Part shown: piece after piece, positions 1-5,704 of the stretch | Position numbering within the stretch: position 1 is the first letter of the stretch | Layout: each line of letters opens with the position of its first letter | Assembly (NCBI GenBank): GCA_007123425.1 | Contig: SKLC01000450.1 | Location: forward strand, 1-11,855 | From: Nitriliruptoraceae bacterium | Lineage (GTDB): Bacteria > Actinomycetota > Nitriliruptoria > Nitriliruptorales > Nitriliruptoraceae | Length of the DNA: 11,855 bases | Direction of reading: 5' to 3' | The notes under the pieces: generated by a model | The model's database searches: none | The model's input: the letters and a program-made list of their open reading frames with translations, nothing else | Told to the model about the DNA's origin: nothing | Made by a program: the position numbers and the translations under genes

Positions 1-308
1 ACGAGCTGCGGTGTGTCCAGGGCGCCCAGCGCGACCCGTACGAGGCCGTCGAGCTGCTCGCCGAGGACCGACTCACCGATGCGGCGGGCGACCCAGGGGT
101 CCCCGGTCAGGTCGGCGGCCGCGTCGAACAGCGCGATCTTCTGGCGGTAGGAGGACCAGGAGGTCTCGTCCTCGAGCACCTCGACGGGCCGCCCGTCACC
201 CGCGAGCTCCAGCAGCCGGCGTACGCCGTCCTCGCCCAGGTGCCGGCGCACGAAGGAGACGATCAGCCGGGTCGTGACCCCCGCCGTGTGACGTGCCTCC
301 TCGTTCAC
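1..308 (-). CDS. N-terminal part of a probable signalling/sensor protein (3' end outside window)
   Basis: An open frame starts at a GTG at 306-308 and stays open to the left edge, giving 102 codons. It begins VNEEARHTAGVTTRLIVSF and has GC-rich codon use. A GGGGG stretch lies 5 nt before the start, a fair ribosome site, and no in-frame start lies just upstream. The stretch LEDETSWSSYRQKIALFDAA followed by DPWVARRIGESVL resembles, from memory, the N-terminal region found before GAF, nucleotide-cyclase or GGDEF modules in actinobacterial sensory proteins. In those proteins the region precedes a V4R-like or haem-NO-binding-like sensor domain. The output domain is outside the window, so the function is unknown. 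No signal peptide or membrane helix is visible, so it is probably cytoplasmic. The frame being coding is fairly sure; the family call is tentative. Confidence 0.6.
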   Translation of the reverse strand, partial: MNEEARHTAGVTTRLIVSFVRRHLGEDGVRRLLELAGDGRPVEVLEDETSWSSYRQKIALFDAAADLTGDPWVARRIGESVLGEQLDGLVRVALGALDTPQL

Positions 309-347
309 GGTGTACCCCCGATCACCGTGCTCTCCGGGGACCTCGGT

Positions 348-378
348 CGCGCAGCATCCTCCCGCGCAGCATCCTCCC
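348..378. repeat. Two tandem copies of a 15/16-bp unit upstream of the sensor gene
   Basis: The unit CGCGCAGCATCCTCCC occurs at 348-363 and again at 363-378, a perfect repeat with period 15. It lies 40-70 bp upstream of the minus-strand start at 308, so it would sit in that gene's leader or promoter region. A TATGCT hexamer (minus strand, 410-405) just upstream could be a -10 element, but no good -35 element accompanies it. The rest of 309-542 holds no gene that I can support. The repeat could be a protein-binding direct repeat or a chance slippage product. Confidence 0.5.
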
Positions 379-542
379 CGTGCGCGCTGCGCCGCTGCCA
401 TACGAGCATACGCAGTGACTGCGACGGCACGTCCCGTTCGGGGTCCCGTGGGGGCGGCGCGGGGAGAGCGACAGGGGGCGACGGCGCGGTGCGCTGCGCG
501 ATGCGACGGGAGGAGGCCGGCGCGGCCCCTGCGCCACCCGCG

Positions 543-911
543 TCAGCCGGCCAGCGCCCGCACGTCGAAGGCGATGACCACCGCCAGCACCGTCAGCACC
601 ACGCCGATGAAGGCGGTGTAGCCCCACCGCCCGGACCAGTCGGCGAGCCACACCCGGCGCAGGCTGACCACGGCCATCACCGCCGCCGCCACCGACAGCG
701 CCAGCGACAGGGGCCTGGCGACCAGGCCGAGCCCGCTGATGACGGGCACCAGCGCGGGCACCAGCGCGTAGGTGATGACGCAGCGCACGGCCGAGATGAT
801 CAGCGAGCCCTTCAAGGGCATCAGGGCGCGCGGCGCCGCGTCCTCCACCCGCAGCACACGGCGGGCGATGCGGTCCGCGGCCGAGCGTGGGTGAGCCTCG
901 ACGGTCGACAT
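543..911 (-). CDS. Small integral membrane protein, three predicted helices, unknown function
   Basis: The product has 122 residues. The start at 911 (MSTVEAHPRS) is chosen over an ATG 18 nt upstream because AGGAGG precedes it by 4 nt. About 30 polar, Arg-rich residues come first. Hydrophobic segments follow at roughly 36-63, 67-84 and 97-115, and the protein ends in FDVRALAG. A short basic loop (SLRRVW, 83-88) separates helices 2 and 3, and the Arg-rich N-terminus suggests a cytoplasmic N-terminal end. I do not recognise the family and see no catalytic motif. It is divergent from the solute-transport operon and shares its 244-bp upstream region, so joint control is possible but unproven. TATCCT (minus strand, 940-935) could be its -10 element, without a convincing -35. 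Coding potential is good because of the ribosome site and the hydrophobic pattern. Confidence 0.72.
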   Translation of the reverse strand: MSTVEAHPRSAADRIARRVLRVEDAAPRALMPLKGSLIISAVRCVITYALVPALVPVISGLGLVARPLSLALSVAAAVMAVVSLRRVWLADWSGRWGYTAFIGVVLTVLAVVIAFDVRALAG

Positions 912-985
912 CCGGCCTCCTGTAACCACCGCGGAGGATACGCGAGACAGCAGCGAACGGCTGCGCGCAGCGGCGCCGCACGTGT

Positions 986-1014
986 TTGCGTTGGCACGTA
1001 CCCACCCGTACGTT
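986..1014 (+). promoter_or_regulatory. Predicted SigA-type promoter of the proVWX operon
   Basis: TTGCGT at 986-991 and TACGTT at 1009-1014 are separated by 17 bp, close to the housekeeping consensus for high-GC actinobacteria (TTGnnn, TAnnnT). Transcription would begin near 1021, leaving a leader of about 135 nt before the ATPase start at 1156. That leader has no strong ribosome site and no recognisable riboswitch. The call rests on sequence pattern only. Confidence 0.5.
996..1013. promoter_or_regulatory. Perfect inverted repeat, candidate operator overlapping the -10 element
   Basis: ACGTAC at 996-1001 and GTACGT at 1008-1013 are perfect inverted half-sites separated by 6 bp, a symmetrical 18-bp site. 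It covers the spacer and most of the -10 element of the predicted proV promoter, where a dimeric repressor would block RNA polymerase. CGTTGG also flanks it on both sides in the same orientation (989-994 and 1011-1016). The site lies between two divergent genes and might control both. The regulator is not encoded in the window in any form I recognise. Confidence 0.45.
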
Positions 1015-1155
1015 GGACGGTGAGAGCACGTGATGAACCCTCGCTGCCTTCGATCACCGCCCGCCCGTCGCTCGCGGCAGCGAGACGTGACCGGCGTCCG
1101 CGCCGAACCACGGCCACACCGCGTTCACCCGCTCCACAACCGTCGCGAGTAGACC

Positions 1156-2352
1156 ATGACCAAGCTTCGCGTCCGAGGGCTGACCAAGGTCTTCGGCTCC
1201 CAGCCGCGCCGTGCGCTCGAGCTCATGGAGCAGGGCTACCAGCGGCCGGAGATCCTGGAGCGCACCGGGCAGCTGCTCGCGGTCGCCGACGTCGATCTCG
1301 ACATCGATGAAGGTGAGCTCTTCGTGATCATGGGCCTGTCCGGCTCGGGCAAGTCCACCGTGATCCGGATGCTCAACCGGCTGATCGAGCCCACCGCCGG
1401 CACGATCGAGCTCGACGGCGAGTACATCGACGCCCTCAGCCCCGCGGGGCTCCGCCGCATGCGCCAGCAGAAGATGTCGATGGTCTTCCAGCACTTCGCG
1501 CTCTTCCCGCACCGCACGGTGGGCGAGAACGCCGCCTACGGTCTCAAGGTCCAGGGCGTGGGCGAGGACGAGCGTCGCGCGCGCGCCATCGAGGCACTCG
1601 AGACCGTGGGGCTCGGCGACCGCGTGGACGCCTACCCGCACGAGATGTCCGGCGGGATGCAGCAGCGCGTCGGCCTGGCCCGGGGCCTGGCCACCGAGGC
1701 CGACATCCTGCTGATGGACGAGCCGTTCAGCGCGCTGGATCCGCTGATCAGACGGGACATGCAGGACCTGCTCGCCGAGCTGCAGTCGGGTCTCGACCGC
1801 ACGATCGTGTTCATCACCCACGACCTCAACGAGGCCATGCGCCTCGGTGACCGCATCTGCGTGCTCAAGGACGGCCGCGTGGTGCAGGTCGGCACCGGCC
1901 CGGAGATCATCGACAACCCCGCGAACCAGTACGTCGAGGACTTCGTCTCCGACGTCGATCGCTCACGGGTGCTGACCGCCGAGCAGGTCATGCGCGCGCC
2001 CCGGCGCACCTACCGGCCCTCCGACTCGCCGCGCGAGGTCCTGGAGTGGCTCGACGAGCAGGAGTTCAACGGCGTCTACGTCCTCGACGACCAGGAGCGG
2101 ATCCTCGGCGTCGCCCGCGACGATCGCCTGGTCAAGGGCATCCGCGACGGGGTCACCCGGGTCGGCGACCTGGTGATCGAGGACTACGCCAGCGCCGGGC
2201 CCGACACCCTGCTGTCGGACCTCGCGGCGATCGCGGCGCACCACACCGTCCCGATCCCCGTGCTCGACCGGGAGGGGCGTCTGCTCGGGGTGGTGCCGCG
2301 CGCCCGCCTGCTCGGGGCGCTGTCCAACGAGGAGGTTCCGGCCAATGCCTAG
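1156..2352 (+). CDS. proV: Glycine betaine/proline-type ABC transporter ATPase with C-terminal CBS domains
   Basis: This 398-residue protein matches the ProV/OpuAA family in length and order. The family's N-terminal insert is present (RALELMEQGYQRPEILERTG, 19-38). Walker A is GLSGSGKST (60-68), the Q-loop is FQHF (111-114), the signature is MSGGMQQ (164-170), Walker B is ILLMDEP (184-190) and the switch histidine is H222. Residues from about 278 to 390 form a tandem CBS pair, which in this family senses ionic strength or nucleotides. The enzyme hydrolyses ATP on the inner membrane face to power solute import. It is the first gene of the operon and overlaps the permease by 8 nt. ATG 1156 fits the family start, though its ribosome site is weak. 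The C-terminus stops soon after the CBS pair and lacks the acidic tail described for lactococcal OpuAA. Substrate specificity within the betaine/choline/proline group cannot be read from the ATPase. Confidence 0.95.
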   Translation: MTKLRVRGLTKVFGSQPRRALELMEQGYQRPEILERTGQLLAVADVDLDIDEGELFVIMGLSGSGKSTVIRMLNRLIEPTAGTIELDGEYIDALSPAGLRRMRQQKMSMVFQHFALFPHRTVGENAAYGLKVQGVGEDERRARAIEALETVGLGDRVDAYPHEMSGGMQQRVGLARGLATEADILLMDEPFSALDPLIRRDMQDLLAELQSGLDRTIVFITHDLNEAMRLGDRICVLKDGRVVQVGTGPEIIDNPANQYVEDFVSDVDRSRVLTAEQVMRAPRRTYRPSDSPREVLEWLDEQEFNGVYVLDDQERILGVARDDRLVKGIRDGVTRVGDLVIEDYASAGPDTLLSDLAAIAAHHTVPIPVLDREGRLLGVVPRARLLGALSNEEVPANA

Positions 2353-3319
2353 CACGCTCGCGTTCGTCGAGCTGCCCGTCGGCGACTGGTTCGAGACCCT
2401 GGTCGACTGGCTGCTCGACACCCTGGGCTGGCTGTTCACCGCGATCCGTGCCGTGGTCGGCACGGCCGTGGATGTCGTGGAGACGGCGCTGACCGGGCCC
2501 TCGCCCTACGTCATGATCGTGCTGTTCACCCTCCTGGCGGTCGTGGCCACCCGCTCGTGGGGCCTGCCGGTGTTCACGGCGCTGACGTTCTTCCTGCTGG
2601 AGAGCATGGGGCGCTTCCCCGAGGCGATGCAGACCCTGGCGCTGGTGCTGGTCGCCACGGTGCTCGCGGTCATCATCGGCATCCCGCTGGGCATCTGGGC
2701 CTCACGCAGCGAGAAGGTCAGCGTGGCGATCAAGCCCGTGCTGGACTTCATGCAGACGATGCCGTCCTTCGTCTACCTGCTGCTGGCCATCACCTTCTTC
2801 CGCATCGGCCGGGTGCCGGGCGTGATGTCCGCGCTGATCTTCTCCATGCCCCCGGCGGTCCGGCTCACCGAGCTGGGCATCCGCCAGGTGGACAAGGAGG
2901 TCGTCGAGGCGGCCAACGCCTTCGGCGCGCGTCCCCGCGAGGTGCTCACCGGTGTCCAGCTGCCGCTGGCCCGCGCCTCGATCATGGCGGGCGTCAACCA
3001 GGTCATCATGCTGTCGCTGTCGATGGTCGTCATCGCCGGCCTCGGCGGCGCACCGGGCCTGGGTGCCACCGTGGTGCGAGCCGTGACCGGCATGAACATC
3101 GGCATGGGCATCGAGGGCGGTCTGGGCATCGTGATCCTGGCCATCTACCTCGACCGCGTGACGGCCGCGTTCGGCCGCGAGGGGCGGGGGCGGCGCACCT
3201 CCAAGAGCGTCGGCACCGACGAGCAGAGCCTCAGCGCCGGCGAGGACGATGACGAGGACGCCGAGACCGATCCCGTCGACGACGCGATCGCCCAGGACCG
3301 GCCCACGACCACCTCCTGA
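2345..3319 (+). CDS. proW: Glycine betaine/proline-type ABC transporter permease with acidic C-terminal tail
   Basis: This 324-residue membrane protein is of the ProW/OpuAB type (BPD transporter permease family). Hydrophobic segments lie at about 54-68, 73-85, 95-119, 141-153, 158-170, 213-234 and 256-270. The cytoplasmic EAA loop, which docks on the ATPase, reads EAANAFGARPREVLTGVQLP from E188. AGGAGG at 2330-2335 lies 9 nt before the ATG, and the start overlaps the proV stop, implying translational coupling. After the last helix comes a basic stretch (R278 to K287) and then a tail with 13 Asp/Glu between residues 292 and 318. ProW homologues usually end soon after the last helix, so the tail is unusual. 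The first 50 residues include an amphipathic, Trp-containing segment, as in other ProW proteins. The family call is firm; the role of the tail is inference. Confidence 0.94.
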   Translation: MPSTLAFVELPVGDWFETLVDWLLDTLGWLFTAIRAVVGTAVDVVETALTGPSPYVMIVLFTLLAVVATRSWGLPVFTALTFFLLESMGRFPEAMQTLALVLVATVLAVIIGIPLGIWASRSEKVSVAIKPVLDFMQTMPSFVYLLLAITFFRIGRVPGVMSALIFSMPPAVRLTELGIRQVDKEVVEAANAFGARPREVLTGVQLPLARASIMAGVNQVIMLSLSMVVIAGLGGAPGLGATVVRAVTGMNIGMGIEGGLGIVILAIYLDRVTAAFGREGRGRRTSKSVGTDEQSLSAGEDDDEDAETDPVDDAIAQDRPTTTS

Positions 3320-3320
3320 G

Positions 3321-3350
3321 CCCCGGCCGGTCGCAGCGCCGCGGCCGGGG
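3321..3350 (+). terminator. GC-rich hairpin between permease and binding-protein genes
   Basis: CCCCGGCCG (3321-3329) pairs perfectly with CGGCCGGGG (3342-3350) across a 12-nt loop, 2 nt after the permease stop codon. A second, weaker hairpin follows (GGTCCG 3372-3377 with CGGACC 3387-3392). Neither has a U-run. Because the binding-protein gene on the same strand begins 84 nt later, this is more likely a partial terminator or an mRNA processing/stability element within the operon than its end. Confidence 0.4.
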
Positions 3351-3433
3351 GACGAGCCTCCCCAACAGCCTGGTCCGGCCGTCGGTCGGACCGAACGAGA
3401 CCGGAAGACGACCACGAAAGAAGGGTGAATCCC

Positions 3434-4417
3434 GTGAGATTCGTACGGAACAAGCGTGCGCGCATGCGCACCGCGACGCTCGTGGGCGCGGTGTCCGCCG
3501 CGCTGCTGCTGGCCGCCTGCGGTGACGACAACGACGTCGACGTCGACGACACCGACGACACCGAGGACGTCGAGGACGCCGACGACGAGGACGCCGCGGC
3601 CGGGGACGTCGGTGAGGGCGAGACGGTCTCCATCGGCTGGATGCCGTGGGAAGAGGCCATCGCCGTGACCAACCTGTGGCACGTGATCCTCGAGGAGAAT
3701 GGCTACGAGGTCCAGCAGGAGCAGCTCGACCCGGGCATCGTCTTCGACGGCATCGCCACGGGCGACCTCGACCTGTTCCTCGACGCCTGGCTGCCCAACA
3801 CCCACAGCCAGTACATGGACCAGTACGGCGACGACGTCGAGGACCTCGGACAGTGGCTCGACGAGGCGCCGCTGACCTGGACGGTCCCGGCCTACGTCGA
3901 CGAGGTGGACTCGATCGCCGACCTGCCGGACCACGTCGACCTGTTCGACGGCACCATCGTCGGCATCGAGCCGGGCGCCGGCCTGACCGACATCTCGCTC
4001 AACGAGGTCATCCCCACCTACGGGCTGGAGGACGACTACGAGCTGGTGGAGAGCTCCACGCCGGCGATGCTGAGCGAGCTGGCGGCCGCCATCGAGAACG
4101 AGGAGCCCATCCTCGTGACCCTGTGGCGTCCGCACCCGGCCTACGGCGAGCACGACCTCAAGGACCTCGAGGACCCGGAGGGTGCCCTGGGTGAGCCCGA
4201 CCAGATCCACGCGCTCGCGCGCACCGGATTCGGTGAGGACCACCCGGAGGCCGCCGCGGCCCTGGAGAACTTCCAGTTCGAGCACGATGCGCTCTCCGAG
4301 CTGACCGTGCAGGTCCTCGAGGAAGAGGGCGAGGAGCTCGAGAGCGCCCGCGCGTGGCTCGAGGACAACCGCGACATCGTCGAGGAGTGGCTCGAGGGCA
4401 CCGACCTCGCCATCTGA
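3434..4417 (+). CDS. proX: Glycine betaine-type substrate-binding lipoprotein (OpuAC family)
   Basis: The extracellular binding protein captures the solute and delivers it to the permease. GTG 3434 is preferred over GTG 3425 because AAGGG ends 8 nt before it, whereas at 3425 it would overlap the start codon; the product is 327 residues. The signal peptide (basic 1-12, hydrophobic 14-26) ends in a perfect lipobox LAAC with C29, so it should be lipid-anchored. Residues 31-63 are an extreme acidic linker, with 19 of 33 positions Asp or Glu. The OpuAC domain then shows GWMPW (68-72), LDAWLPNTH (116-124), GIEPGAG (177-183), LVTLWRPH (227-234) and LEDPEGALGEPD (245-256). Trp69/72, Trp119 and Trp231 are candidates for the aromatic cage that holds quaternary ammonium groups. 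The C-terminal third is also strongly acidic. Glycine betaine is the likeliest ligand; choline, carnitine or proline betaine remain possible. Confidence 0.92.
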   Translation: MRFVRNKRARMRTATLVGAVSAALLLAACGDDNDVDVDDTDDTEDVEDADDEDAAAGDVGEGETVSIGWMPWEEAIAVTNLWHVILEENGYEVQQEQLDPGIVFDGIATGDLDLFLDAWLPNTHSQYMDQYGDDVEDLGQWLDEAPLTWTVPAYVDEVDSIADLPDHVDLFDGTIVGIEPGAGLTDISLNEVIPTYGLEDDYELVESSTPAMLSELAAAIENEEPILVTLWRPHPAYGEHDLKDLEDPEGALGEPDQIHALARTGFGEDHPEAAAALENFQFEHDALSELTVQVLEEEGEELESARAWLEDNRDIVEEWLEGTDLAI

Positions 4418-4441
4418 TCCGACGACGGAGCGACCCCGACA

Positions 4442-4473
4442 CGGCGGGGGCGGCCCACGGGCCGCCCCCGCCG
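4442..4473 (+). terminator. Strong intrinsic-type terminator of the solute-transport operon
   Basis: A perfect 14-bp stem (4442-4455 with 4460-4473) closes on a CACG loop, 24 nt after the proX stop. No U-run follows, which is common in actinobacteria; the sequence after the stem is TTCGTCGT. The same eight bases follow the duplicated hairpins near 10951-11012. Confidence 0.8.
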
Positions 4474-4557
4474 TTCGTCGTGGCGGGGCGACTGCGCCGG
4501 CCCTCAGGTGGGTATGGTGGCAGGGACCCGCGTACCCCACCGGCGACGAGGACCCAC

Positions 4558-4839
4558 GTGGCCACGCCATCATCGCGCGACCAAGGCGCCGCGCCCGACT
4601 CTCCCGACGTGCTCGAGCAGCGGCAGCTGGCCGTGGGTGGCCTCGAGGACGTCAGCGACGCCGTGGACGAGCACGGTGCCCCTGTCAGCCCCGACGATCT
4701 CGTGCAGCGGCTGCGCGAGGACGGCACCTTCGAGCCGGGCGTGTTCGATCGGGGCACGGGAGCGCCGCTGACCGCCGACATGATCGAGCAGCGGCAGGTC
4801 GTCGAGTACGACGACGAGGACGACCGGCCCGTCGAGTGA
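4558..4839 (+). CDS. Small acidic protein with three repeated motifs, unknown function
   Basis: This is a 93-residue protein beginning VATPSSRDQG. GTG 4558 is chosen because GAGGA sits 5 nt upstream and because starting further upstream would run back through the operon terminator into proX. A related segment occurs three times: SPDVLEQRQ (15-23), SPDDLVQRL (44-52) and TADMIEQRQ (72-80), spaced 28-29 residues apart and each preceded by a Gly-Ala-Pro-like turn. The C-terminus is acidic (EYDDEDDRPVE). There is no signal peptide, membrane segment or cysteine, so it is probably cytoplasmic. A TATGGT hexamer at 4513-4518 could be a -10 element. It lies 43 nt before the methyltransferase gene on the same strand and is probably co-transcribed with it. 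I do not recognise the family. The repeats suggest a scaffold or binding protein rather than an enzyme. Confidence 0.68.
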   Translation: MATPSSRDQGAAPDSPDVLEQRQLAVGGLEDVSDAVDEHGAPVSPDDLVQRLREDGTFEPGVFDRGTGAPLTADMIEQRQVVEYDDEDDRPVE

Positions 4840-4882
4840 GCCTCCCCGGGCGGGCGACCGGCGCGCCGGCCGTGCGGGTCTC

Positions 4883-5611
4883 ATGAGCGCGCTGTTCGAG
4901 GAGCTCGCCGCGAGCGCGACGCGCATGGGCGAGCTGTCCCTGCGCCGGCGGCGCGACCCCGCCGTGGGCGTGGACGTCTACGAGGTCAAGCTCGACGACG
5001 AGTTCCTCATGTCCAGCCTGTTCACTTCCGCCGAGAAGGAGCTCGCCCGCCTGGGGCTCGCGGCTGCCGTCGGCGACGGTCTGCGGGTGCTCGTGGGCGG
5101 GCTGGGGCTGGGCTACACGGCCCGGACGGTGCTGGACGACCCGCGCGTGGCCTCGGTGACGGTCGTCGACGCGCTCGAGGACGTCATCGACTGGCACCGT
5201 CGGGGCCTGCTCCCGGAGGTCGCCGAGCTCGCCAGCGACCCGCGGGTCCGGCTCGAGCACGCGGACTTCTTCGAGCGCGTCCGCTCGGGCCGCCTGCGCG
5301 ATGCCGCGCCGGATGGCGCCCCCCTGGATGCGGTCCTGGTCGACATCGACCACTCGCCCCGGCACCTGCTCGACGCAAGCCACGCCAGCCTCTACGCCCC
5401 CGAGGGCCTGGCGGCGCTGGCCCGACAGCTCGCGCCCGCCGGGGTGTTCGCGCTGTGGTCCGACGACCCGCCCGACGGCCCCTTCGAGGCCGACCTGGCG
5501 TCGGTCTTCGCCGACGCGATGTCGCACACGGTGCGCTTCGCCAACCCCCTCACCGGCGGGGAGGCGGCCAACACCGTCTACGTCGCACGGTCGCCGCGCT
5601 CCCGGGGCTGA
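4883..5611 (+). CDS. Spermidine-synthase-like class I SAM-dependent methyltransferase
   Basis: This 242-residue soluble protein has a single Rossmann-type domain. The nucleotide-binding motif is VLVGGLGLG (69-77), the acidic ribose-binding strand is VVDALED (94-100), EHADFFE follows at 125-131, and the post-II motif is VLVDIDHSP (151-159). The C-terminal part contains ALWSDDPPD (190-198) and NPLTGGEAANTVYVA (221-235). It resembles a conserved bacterial group often annotated as spermidine synthase. Known spermidine synthases are longer, with an N-terminal beta-strand domain, and rely on paired Asp residues for aminopropyl transfer. The short N-terminus here makes polyamine synthesis doubtful, so a methyltransferase of unknown substrate is the safer name. 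The ribosome site before ATG 4883 is weak. It follows the small repeat protein by 43 nt. The fold call is firm; the substrate is unknown. Confidence 0.85.
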   Translation: MSALFEELAASATRMGELSLRRRRDPAVGVDVYEVKLDDEFLMSSLFTSAEKELARLGLAAAVGDGLRVLVGGLGLGYTARTVLDDPRVASVTVVDALEDVIDWHRRGLLPEVAELASDPRVRLEHADFFERVRSGRLRDAAPDGAPLDAVLVDIDHSPRHLLDASHASLYAPEGLAALARQLAPAGVFALWSDDPPDGPFEADLASVFADAMSHTVRFANPLTGGEAANTVYVARSPRSRG

Positions 5612-5627
5612 CCTCACGCAGCGTCGC

Positions 5628-5645
5628 CCATGCTGTCACGCATGG
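5628..5645. promoter_or_regulatory. Perfect inverted repeat abutting the -35 element, candidate regulator site
   Basis: CCATGC (5628-5633) and GCATGG (5640-5645) form a perfect inverted repeat with a 6-bp spacer. It ends at the base before the predicted -35 hexamer at 5646, the usual place for an activator, though a repressor could also act there. It could instead be a weak RNA hairpin at the end of the methyltransferase transcript, but the stem is only 6 bp. Confidence 0.4.
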
Positions 5646-5675
5646 TTGCGGGCCCGTGGCACCCCGCCGTATCGT
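5646..5675 (+). promoter_or_regulatory. Predicted SigA-type promoter of the PAS/GAF/GGDEF/EAL gene
   Basis: TTGCGG at 5646-5651 and TATCGT at 5670-5675 are separated by 18 bp. Transcription would start near 5682, about 23 nt before the ATG at 5705. This also argues against the in-frame ATG at 5630, which lies upstream of the promoter. It is the best promoter-like match in the window together with the one before proV. Confidence 0.55.
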
Positions 5676-5704
5676 TCGCGAGCAGGGGAGGGCAACGAGG
5701 CAGG

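Noticed and set aside
960..971. 12-bp palindrome GCTGCGCGCAGC in the divergent gap
   Set aside because: Short GC-only palindromes are expected by chance at this base composition, and it is not aligned with a promoter element.
1033..1152. 39-codon frame in the proV leader ending 3 nt before the proV ATG
   Set aside because: It is Arg-rich, has weaker GC preference at third positions than the real genes and lacks a clear ribosome site; possible but unsupported.
240..1310. Long plus-strand frame across the left intergenic regions
   Set aside because: It is Gly/Arg/Ala/His-rich, lies antisense to the membrane gene, has no ribosome site and no recognisable motif; a GC-rich shadow frame.
4354..4557. 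Upstream extension of the 93-residue protein
   Set aside because: It would overlap proX and read through the strong terminator at 4442-4473; GTG 4558 has its own ribosome site.
2702..4573. 623-codon minus-strand frame opposite proW and proX
   Set aside because: It mirrors firm genes, is full of Val, Gly, Arg and His low-complexity sequence, and the proX terminator lies inside it.
5630..5704. Upstream start (ATG 5630) for the PAS/GGDEF/EAL protein
   Set aside because: It precedes the predicted promoter and would start inside the inverted repeat; ATG 5705 has a ribosome site and a matching leader.
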